A stretch of 64,000 bases of DNA from Agrypnia vestita (lineage: Eukaryota; Arthropoda; Insecta; Trichoptera; Phryganeidae): positions 434,001 to 498,000 of the forward strand of contig JADDOH010000292.1 of assembly GCA_016648135.1 (NCBI GenBank), given 5' to 3'. This document shows, piece by piece, positions 56,145-64,000 of this stretch. The stretch's first letter is position 1; every line of letters begins with the position of its first letter. Position numbers and translations under genes: made by a program. The notes under the pieces are model-generated. The model was given only the letters and a program-made list of their open reading frames with translations. It searched no databases and was not told the origin of the DNA.

Positions 56145-56433
56145 TGCCGCTTCTTCTTCTTCTTTGGCCCACGTCCATTCACTCTATAAGATCTCTATGG
56201 TCTTGCTATCATCCCGTAGTACCACGGTACGTCATCACAAGATAAAGATACATCCAAGGATACACACAAGATCACAAAAACACACAAGCTTTGTGAGGTT
56301 ACGCAGCCATGGTAATCTCTTTCTACCCATATCTTGGCTGTCCCTTATTTTATCCCACATAATGAGTTACAAGACATCACATTTCTCTTTGCGGAGAATA
56401 TTTCCGAAGTATGCACTTTACCTCATTTTATAA
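56145..56433 (-). pseudogene. LINE 3' end (group W) with GAA tail, minus strand
   Basis: On the minus strand the relic reads YFGNILRKEKCDVL, a stop, then LIMWDKIRDSQDMGRKRLPW and LRNLTKL. This is the EYLGHILRxEKYxLLQLIxxGKI-GKRxxGRRRxSWLRNL segment of group W. It is followed by degraded sequence to EWTWAKEEEE, where the run is the GAA tail (56147-56160 on plus). The 98-codon plus-strand frame is its antisense shadow. Confidence 0.75.
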
Positions 56434-57639
56434 TTGTTATTATTTCTCTTGATTTATTCATTCGTCTAGTACCTTTTTATTATATAATGTGGTCAACCTA
56501 GCATATATTTAGCATGCGTTAATGTACAGCGAAGAGGACTCACCGATTACCCAGGGCCGCTTTATGAGCAATAGTTCCTATATCGGCGTGCTACATAGTT
56601 GGGCATTATTTTAATGCTAAAGCGATCATTTTCGCAGCGCCGCTGACATTCAAGTGAGTGCATGGCGAGGCGACTACACAAAACCTCTTAACTGTCTCTA
56701 GATGCACGATGATGGAAAAAGTGTGTTTTATTATTAAAGATTAAACAAAATAAAGGTACAGTGTTACATACATAATTCAATACACTGTAAAGAAAAGAAA
56801 CAAACATTGATGTACACACAAAACTTTTCGAATTGTGTTCAGCTGGGCTGTCGCGTCCCGCATAATGTTTTTTCTTGATTGAAATCGTTTCCCTTTCAGC
56901 AGCAGAGAGAGAGTAGAAACTATGACAAACTGGGCGAATGCTGCGTTTGACCAAGAAAACTGGAATCAGATGAAGAGATTGGGCGTGTGGATTATCGTGA
57001 TGAAGCTGCCAACTTGTAGGCGCGCACGCACATGTCCAGTCGTTTCACGCATGCACAGTATCACAAAGGTGACGAAAGACAAGTCAAAATTGAATGTATA
57101 GATCCAATGCTTACCTTGTTCGCAAGTCATGTGACCATGCTGCATGATCAGAGTTTGCTGTCTACTGATATGTGGATTCTCTCGGGATTGCCAAGATTTT
57201 TTCAAAATTTAATGCAATTACACTGCTCAAGTCCTTCCCTCATTTCGTGAATTGACAATCTGACGGGAATCAACTAACCCAGAGGCTGACTATGAGTGCG
57301 AAAAAATTCACGGATGCAAATTAATGATTCTTACATATTTCCATTAAGTGAAACCTTCTGCGCTTCATTTATATGTGAGGAAAAAAAAGGTTTCATATAA
57401 TTTGAACACACTACGTATATTTCCGAAGAGAATGATATATTTCCAATACAGCTAAGATATTGTAATTGTTGCTATCACTGAACTTGTTTAGCGAGGGATT
57501 AATTTAGATGAAAATATGTTACGCTCTAAAATGTACTTCCGTAGTCTTTATTTAATACTAACACGCAACAATTAATTATGTTTGAAAGTATTTCATACAT
57601 TTTTTTAGAGGATACATTAGATATCCCTTATTCAATTAT
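56434..57639. other. Non-coding stretch
   Basis: I see nothing recognisable here. Opposite-strand frames overlap at 56966-57250. Confidence 0.4.
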
Positions 57640-57860
57640 TCGGCTGTATCCTCACTACTTTCTGTGTTCTGGTATCGTTAGTATCAACGCAGATTTGTAT
57701 TGTTTGACTCTTCTGACTATTCTTCCAACATTTATTCTTCTTTTGTCTGATCCTCGCTTGCAGTTTAGCTTTTGTTTTCTTGTAGTTCTCTTACTTTGTG
57801 GCGTTGGTTTTGTCCTCTTACCAAGTAGCTCTTTTTTTAGTTATAGATGTAATATCAGAG
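57640..57860 (-). pseudogene. Probable LINE fragment, region between endonuclease and reverse transcriptase
   Basis: The minus strand reads ITKKRATW, a stop, then EDKTNATK, a stop, ENYKKTKAKLQARIRQKKNK and CWKNSQKS. The pattern 'TPWWxxEx...K...Y...K...ak..AK..CWE' is typical of the linker before the reverse transcriptase in insect LINEs. The family cannot be fixed. The plus-strand frame 57578-57946 is its shadow. Confidence 0.45.
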
Positions 57861-57944
57861 AAAAGAAATGGAGGAAAACGCTTTTCTCAGAACCTCACTA
57901 CCCGCAGGATGGATGCATGTACACAAATTTTGCGGTTCCAGAAT

Positions 57945-57998
57945 AGGATTCATCCCCATCCTCGCAACGATGGACCGCCGAAGTAGAAGGAGAAGAAC
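57945..57998 (+). repeat. Short repeat shared with 5.65 kb, probable retroelement tail
   Basis: The segment ctcgcaacgatggaccgccg, then aagtagaaggagaagaaca, is the inverse-orientation relative of 5640-5700 and ends GAA-rich, as LINE tails do in this window. Confidence 0.4.
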
Positions 57999-58179
57999 AC
58001 TGTTTTTGTTTTTTTTATTTTTTATTTATTTCTTAAGTTAGTTAATATGACACTCCTGTATATTAACTAGTATTTTACACATTACATTCTACAATCCATT
58101 ACTAATATAATAAAATAATGTTAAAGTAGTCAGTGTAATATGCAGTATGCTGTCTGCAATTGTTGCGATTGTTGACTTC

Positions 58180-58620
58180 GTTTGGCGATTCCGCGCTCCC
58201 TCGGGTCGCCGAACGACGGCCCAGGCATTAGCTACGCCACTGGAAATACATATTACGTTGAGAGAAAAATTCTAAGCACTCTATCCTCTATGCCCACAGT
58301 CATGATTAGATACAACCAGATGTATTTGTAATTGATTCGTGTGACGTAGGTGCAAGGCAATTAAACGTACGCGCAAGGCGTTTTGCCGGCCATGATTTAC
58401 AGCTACGAACTGGTACCGGTAGCGGCGGCCGCAGCCTATTTTCGGGCAGTTAATTAATCGAGCGTTTATCGAAACACGTCTAGCAGCGCGACCGTTGACA
58501 TCTTATTCTGAAATCTGCTTCGACGAAATTGGAACGAGAGGTTTGGTATCGACGACGAATCGACGGGCGAGTCGCCATCTTGCCGCCGTCATGTGCCGCT
58601 CAGGTGGGTGTGAATACATT
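58180..58620. promoter_or_regulatory. GC-rich island with TTAATTAA and Pho/YY1-like word
   Basis: CpG-rich words (cgcgctccctcgggtcgccg, tagcggcggccgcagcctat) flank ggcagttaattaatcgagcg. The word gtcgccatcttgccgccgtc at 58571-58590 resembles Pho/YY1 (GCCATnTTG). No coding frame is recognised. Confidence 0.4.
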
Positions 58621-59445
58621 TGACAAATACCTCCGCAGTCATTTCTAGTGTCGCAATACCTGCCTACAGACACCGGTTTGCTACACCTGATCCCAGTTCA
58701 CTTCTCGCACTTGGACACTCGACGTTACAGGCAGAACTAGGTAAACCAACAAATACTGTATTTTGAACTATTATAAAATGGGTACCTTGTAGAAATATGG
58801 CCGTATTCTGAAAAAAAACGTTATTTTGGTAATTATCATCCCGATACTCAAAAATAGCCAACACGTAGATTTACGGCAGCCCACTTTATTCGATAATTCC
58901 TACCCCAATACTTAAAGATAGATAGGATGTATTTACTTATGGCGTGTAATTACTTAATTAATTTACATTTTGGACTTTTGAAATTTTAGATGAGGCCCAT
59001 GGTCATGATCTGAATGAACCTTTAAGTCATGAATCGACATACATGATCTAGTTAGTGTGATATGTTGATCGAGGGAAATTTGGAGTATAAGGGATTAAAA
59101 AAATAAAGGCAGCAGAAATTGCGTTCTGTATTTTTGTGTTTACATATACGATAATAAAATATCCCTTTTTGTTGTGCGGTAACGGCTAATAAACCTAATT
59201 TTACATTATAAATCTTTTTTTTTACACGTAAATGAATTGTAATGTCATACCTCTACAATTTGTGTTCCAAAAAAGTTCCGTTTCTTTGATGTCGAAGCTA
59301 TTTTTATATCATCACGCAAACCGATCACTGAAATCTGAAGTTTTGTCTAAAATATATAAGTTTTTGATGAGTATTATATAAAATAAATACTAATATTCTA
59401 AAAGCTGATAGAAAATTAGTTTTACACACATCTACTAGTAGTAGT
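58621..59445. other. Non-coding stretch
   Basis: Only the TATAA-GGCAGCA motif at 59084-59115 is noted. Confidence 0.4.
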
Positions 59446-59446
59446 G

Positions 59447-59605
59447 AGAAGCTTGTTGGTGTAGTGGTCAATAGTGGTCAGTGGTTCAAGCCCCATTCCA
59501 GGACACCATCAAGTTAGTCCTATTTTAATAGCATAGGCTTTTAGCTTAGTTTGAGAATAGTAAGAATATTGATGCAGCACGTGTTACGTATTCAAATCTC
59601 TATTA
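59447..59605 (+). mobile_element. tRNA-derived SINE, family B
   Basis: The head has gcttgttggtgtagtggtca (A-box region) and gtggttcaagccccattcc (B-box region), with an anticodon part that looks deleted. The body agcttagtttgagaatagta continues to acgtattcaaatctc and an A-rich end. A headless copy is at 29.24 kb. Confidence 0.6.
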
Positions 59606-60311
59606 ATAAAAAAATTAATTGAAAAAGTTAAATTTAAATTAAAGGCAATATTTTATTCACAATAAAGGGAATATTGACATTTGACAGATGTCTTGTTATT
59701 TCTCTGTCTTTGAGCTTTGGGATAACAATCACAATCACATCACAAATACATAAGCTAAACCGCAATACATCTAAATACACGATTAAAGTAACATCGCCGT
59801 TGTTCAATGAACAAAATATTCTTGTAATTCGCCAATCACATAATCGAGACCAAATATTCTTTCGATATCCATGTATGTACTAAAACTCCTGCATTCGGTT
59901 CATCGTAAAAGATTGATAATGAACAGTTTGGAAACCGTCAAAATCTTAAAGAACTTAAATTTTGAAAAAATAATTTAGAGCAATATAAATATGTTTCCTC
60001 TAATATCCAAAAAAATCCTCTCCAGTAGATGACTTGTTACCCTACTCGAATAAGTGTAAGAAATTCGGTAATGTTTAGTTATCAATAACACCAGACGATG
60101 AGAAGGACTACTCCTTTCTAACTATAGTACTGAATGTGTTATATACAAAGCTTAATTTAGTGTAAATAATAATTATTTTTATATTAAAGAAAACACATTA
60201 TTACTATTGAGAAACTGCAATTTTCGAACAAAGTTCTGTGAATTATTAACAAATTTATTAATCAATTAGAAAAAACAAACAGAAAAATCTAATTAACGAA
60301 ATAATTATTTA
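59606..60311. other. AT-rich non-coding stretch
   Basis: I see nothing recognisable here. Confidence 0.4.
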
Positions 60312-60385
60312 GCTGCTACCGGGTTTCGACCCAACGCCTCCACTCTATCCGGAAATGGCGCGTTATCCAATTTCGCCACGGCAGC
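60312..60385 (-). tRNA. tRNA-Arg-like sequence (CCG), probably a pseudogene
   Basis: The minus strand gives 74 nt beginning GCTGCCG and ending TAGCAGC (six of seven acceptor pairs). The D arm with A box TGGCGAAATTGGATAACG is close to insect tRNA-Arg. A TTCCGGAT loop would carry anticodon CCG. The T arm TTGGG...CCCGG pairs but its loop has six bases and lacks TTC. The anticodon stem pairs only with a shifted loop (CCATT and AGTGG). These defects make a functional tRNA doubtful. Confidence 0.5.
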
Positions 60386-61349
60386 TTGGTAAATTAACGT
60401 AAATTTTTCGACCTTATATGTAGTCTCTTTTTTTAAAATTGATTAACACACATATTATTCCATTTTTAAACTAATATTTTTTCGTTAATTTGATTTTTCT
60501 GAATGTCTTTTCTAATTGATTAATACATTTGTTAATTATTATTTTATTCGTCCGCAACATTTTATAGAGTATCTGACTGAATCCGTTCGATATTATTTTT
60601 ATTCTTATTGTATAAAATACAGGAAACAAGATCTTGTAGCTCACTGTGTTTAAAGGCCAAGCCCGCTCCAACGCTCACGTGTCCCACCAATGATTCTGTG
60701 TTAGTTTGTAAGTATCTACCTGTATACATACAAACATACAAGACAGCATTCTTGGTCCATCTCAATAAGCCTAGTAGAGCTGGATGGTAAATCTAATCGA
60801 CATCTATCCTGTCGCCCTCGGTTGAGCTTGCGTATGGCGCCATTTAATTCGCGGACGAGAAGTTAATGTTACGCCAATTTTCAATAGTGCCAGCAAGAAG
60901 GTATCGCTTTTGTTGGGTAGTGGCCATGCTCAGCATTTCCATGGCAATTGCTAATACTGATGCTTGTACTTGTACGTGTTTGATATTTAAGTCCACGGCC
61001 ATAACATATGGTGCCTCCATAAAATTTATTTTTAATATTAATATACAAACAAATAATTAATCAGACATCATAAAAAGAATTAAAAATATAAAGTAATTCA
61101 CCGTTTTGGCGACACATACGCCGTCTGGTGACAGATCATATTGAGGTTCTCGTCGATTATCAATTATAAGCTTGTGTCTTAGTTTACATACTAAAAAAAA
61201 AATCACAGCCAATTAGATCTGAATCCGTTCCCCCAGAATCAGAGTTTTAACCTTAGTTCACTGTGCTATGACCAATTCTCGAAAATTTATATTAATGAGG
61301 CTCAATTGATGTAGCGAAAGAACTCTCTTAAACGTCACGCACGAAAAAA
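60386..61349. other. Non-coding stretch
   Basis: I see nothing recognisable here. Small open frames on both strands overlap each other at 60562-60790. Confidence 0.4.
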
Positions 61350-61440
61350 TCATTTGCATGTATTTTGACTTCACCAGGAATCGAACCCGAATAGGTATGA
61401 GAAGCCAGTATCATGCCCACTACACTACGACAACTCCCCT
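61350..61440 (-). mobile_element. tRNA-derived SINE, family A head, minus strand
   Basis: The reverse complement shows tcgtagtgtagtgggcatga (A-box region), tactggcttctcatacc and gggttcgattcctggtgaag (B-box region), then a short stretch (caaaatacatgc) that is similar to the 41.4-kb copy and not to the full-length copies. It may belong to a second subfamily. Confidence 0.7.
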
Positions 61441-61649
61441 ATTATTTTTGTAGTATGTGTAAAATGCCACTAAAATACGTAATATTTTGATTTTTTTCAC
61501 GATATACAAATCCTGTAAAAAATGTCCTGGATATATCAATTTCAAGAAAATAACACATTTAGTATACTGAATACTGAGGAATCTACGATTTACGTTTTTA
61601 ACAGACATAACTGTCAGTATAGTATAATTCACTAATGGGATAGTTACAT
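61441..61649. other. Non-coding stretch
   Basis: I see nothing recognisable here. Confidence 0.35.
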
Positions 61650-62090
61650 ACGTTAACGTAATTGATATGCAGTGTTTGCACAGATACAGCTGTCAAATAG
61701 TAGGCAGAGCCCTGAAGATACCTGAATGATAGCCTTCAAAAGGCTGACATTAAGAGCAATACTAGCAGCAGATGATAGGCCTAACTGGAGAGCAATGGTA
61801 CATAGTGGCACCCAATACTTTGAAACGGAACATCAGCAGCATGCGGTTACCTGAGGAGAGTGCTGAGGAGAATGATGAACAAGAATGCTGTAACATGAGG
61901 ATAATGCGAAAAGAGAAATAAGAAAATAAAAAAGAAGAGGATACAGTCAACCCCCCTCGGACCAAGTTATGTATTTCAGAACTCATGGATCCAGGATTAG
62001 ACACATCGGTCGCCTGAGAACTTACAATCACGAAGGATAGTCTTTCACAGACACAAGAGATAGCTGACGATGATGAAAAGTAGTCCAACT
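61650..62090 (+). pseudogene. Probable LINE C-terminal relic, plus strand
   Basis: Reading frames give RLTLRAILAADDRPNWRAMV, then HSGTQYFETEHQQH and, after frame changes, RTHGSRIRHIGRLRTYNHE. The pairing of a 'DRxxWRAMV' segment with a final CxSRIGLxSHxRTH-like end is typical of some insect LINE proteins (the last Cys is lost here). The 108-codon minus-strand frame is its antisense shadow. Confidence 0.5.
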
Positions 62091-64000
62091 ACTGCAAGGT
62101 TGTCTGTGCCATTTAAAAGAAGCAGGTTATACACGGCTTTCGATGGCGATTAATTGGTAGTACCTACAAGTACACTATATTATAAATAATTGTATTACAG
62201 ATATTGAGTTATGTGCAAGGGAGATTTCATTCAGATACGATTTGACACCTAAAGGGACAATAGTCCAACGAAAATTTTTACGTGATTTTAGGTCCGGATA
62301 ATAGAGATAAACGCACCTTTAAATATTCACATCCATTTACGGAGGACATAATTCATTAATAATTTAAGATGATAGACGAAAACACTATTCAAAATAACGA
62401 TTCCAACTTCCCTCAAATAGTTTCTTTATGTTGAAGGTTAGGATTGATAATCTAAAACACAGATACACACAGAAATTGATCTAGAACGATATTTCTGCCT
62501 TTTAAATAAAATAAAAAACAAATTTTAGTATCACGTACCATCGTAGAACCTAAATTTTTCAACGCTCATCAGGTGAGACTTTCGATAGAATCTGCTTACA
62601 TCTTTCGGAATCCGTTTTTCAGACACGGACAATACGGGATTTTTTAAGAGTCGGATCATCGGACTCGTGAGTATCCTCCGGAAGAATGAAATAGTGAATT
62701 GTGTTTACGATGAATATATGAATAAATAAAGAAATATAATGCGTTGACAGTCGGGTAATTAATTACTAAGGTCCATGGTGAAGGCTTACGAGAAGTTCCT
62801 TACGCCGGGCTAGTTGCTAAGTTCGTTAGTTAAGAGAACACCAGCAAATACGTTGTATGTTTTGATTCATAAAATTAACATCAATTATTATTATATAATA
62901 ATATTCAAATGGTTTATACTGTTATTCAATGTAAAACTGGTCGTTTATTTAAATTTTATAAACACATTTAAATTTGTACTCGCTCATCTAAAAAACAAAT
63001 TAATTCTTGTAGGTCGTACGGCTGGAAGCAGTTTTATATTGTTAGTATTCAAATTACGAATTAATTATTGTGTATGATGGTTCTTCAATCATAAAAAAGT
63101 TATGAATGAAAACCTAGTCACGTGTTTGATAAATTCAGCCATAAATTCAGATCACTAGTTAAGATAAAACGAATTTTGAAGGGGTTTTGGAAATGAATGA
63201 TCATATCGAAAATGTTCCGCTCTTGAATAAAATTTAGAGAGTGTTTAGAATAATGTTATAAAGATCTACAGAAGTGTAATGTCAAGTACACACAGGCTGG
63301 AGAATGAAGGTTGTCGAGACAACGTATAACGCCATCTATTTTTGTTGAATCAGAGAAGAGCGGGATTTATTGAAGCCGATAAAAGATCGCTAATCGCTTT
63401 AAGTACTGTTGGTGTACTCACGAAGCAAGTTTTCTTGTACGATGGACACGATTTAGAAGCATTTGTTTTATATCTAAAATCCACATAAACCCGTTTGTTC
63501 TGAAATTTAACAGACAGCAAAGTTGGAAGTAGAGAGATATTAAGAACTCCTACGTAAACATCTACCGTGGACACAGTGATGTATTTATATTATTAAAATA
63601 CTTACCTCCATTATTCCGCTAAAATACATAGTTAACCTAATGAAGAGTTATCATAGCGAGTGATTTATTTTGCTTTATCACGCTACTATTAAACTCATCT
63701 GTTAAAATAAAAGATTTTCTTTGAACAAATGTTGCAACACGTGATATAATGGGCGATGATTTCTTACATTGACATGCTCGTTGCTCGTCCTTGTTTTTGA
63801 AATACTTGTTAATCTTTGAATAATTTTATTCTTTCAATGGCTAAAGTCATGTTTTAAAAATGTTTATTTTACAAATATACTTTTATATATTTAATTATTA
63901 TTAATTTTGCACTTTCGTGAAAAATGGCAACAACAATTCTGGCGGTAAAATTAAATGGAAAACATTTTCCAAACAACATTAGATATAATTTATTTAACAT
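62091..64000. other. AT-rich non-coding stretch to the window end
   Basis: No gene is recognised. The minus frame 63350-63574 (74 codons) has a fairly protein-like composition but no domain, no clear splice sites and no start context, so I do not call it. Confidence 0.4.

Noticed and set aside
57578..57946. 122-codon plus-strand frame with membrane-like composition
   Set aside because: The minus strand of the same DNA reads as a LINE linker fragment; the hydrophobic composition comes from T-rich antisense.
61762..62088. 108-codon minus-strand frame, Ser/Phe-rich
   Set aside because: The plus strand reads as a LINE C-terminal relic.
63350..63574. 74-codon minus-strand frame with protein-like composition
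   Set aside because: No domain, no convincing splice sites and no upstream continuation; chance is the simpler reading.

Overview
The window reads as AT-rich, non-coding insect nuclear DNA: intergenic, or the inside of a very large intron. No open reading frame longer than 200 codons exists. The only protein-like sequence that can be named belongs to decayed transposable elements, with LINE, Penelope-like, hAT, Helitron and tRNA-SINE types that are typical of arthropods. The insect order is not resolved. There is no bacterial, plasmid, phage or organelle signal: no operons, no rRNA and no CRISPR.

Layout. 1-13 kb: AT-rich DNA with a 458-bp hAT MITE (perfect 8-bp target duplication), foldback MITEs, two LINE 3' ends on the minus strand, inverted Penelope-like tails, a solo LTR (TG...CA, 4-bp duplication) and a recent 188-bp-period duplication. 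13.8-15.0 kb: the best-preserved retroelement, a 5'-truncated non-LTR reverse transcriptase with YADD box and poly(A). 17.2-18.5 kb: a hAT transposase relic in its own terminal repeats, abutting a LINE relic. 19.6-25.6 kb: nested insertions (LINE, Penelope tail, hAT MITEs), tRNA-derived SINEs and a tRNA-Glu-like sequence. 29.3-34.4 kb: the densest repeat cluster, holding a Helitron, a hAT relic with insertions inside it, a LINE split by a Penelope GIY-YIG endonuclease fragment, and inverted Penelope tails. 36-64 kb: sparser repeats, including a 414-bp AAAATT array, a tetranucleotide array, LINE ends, SINEs and a tRNA-Arg-like sequence.

Against this background stand about a dozen GC-rich islands of 180-490 bp (near 6.7, 20.6, 34.6-35.1, 36.8, 39.6, 41.8, 44.0, 45.3, 48.0, 51.0, 55.8 and 58.4 kb). 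They lack recognisable coding content. Several carry homeodomain cores (TAATTA), and others carry Pho/YY1-like or Rel-like motifs or perfect hairpins. I read them as possible conserved regulatory modules around a developmental gene lying outside the window; this is inference. One possible real exon (32052-32189, acceptor AG, donor GTAAGT, phase-symmetric) is reported at low confidence.

How the parts relate: there is no pathway. The history is one of repeated insertion and decay, and nested elements with intact target duplications give relative ages. The autonomous partners of the MITEs and SINEs are not present.
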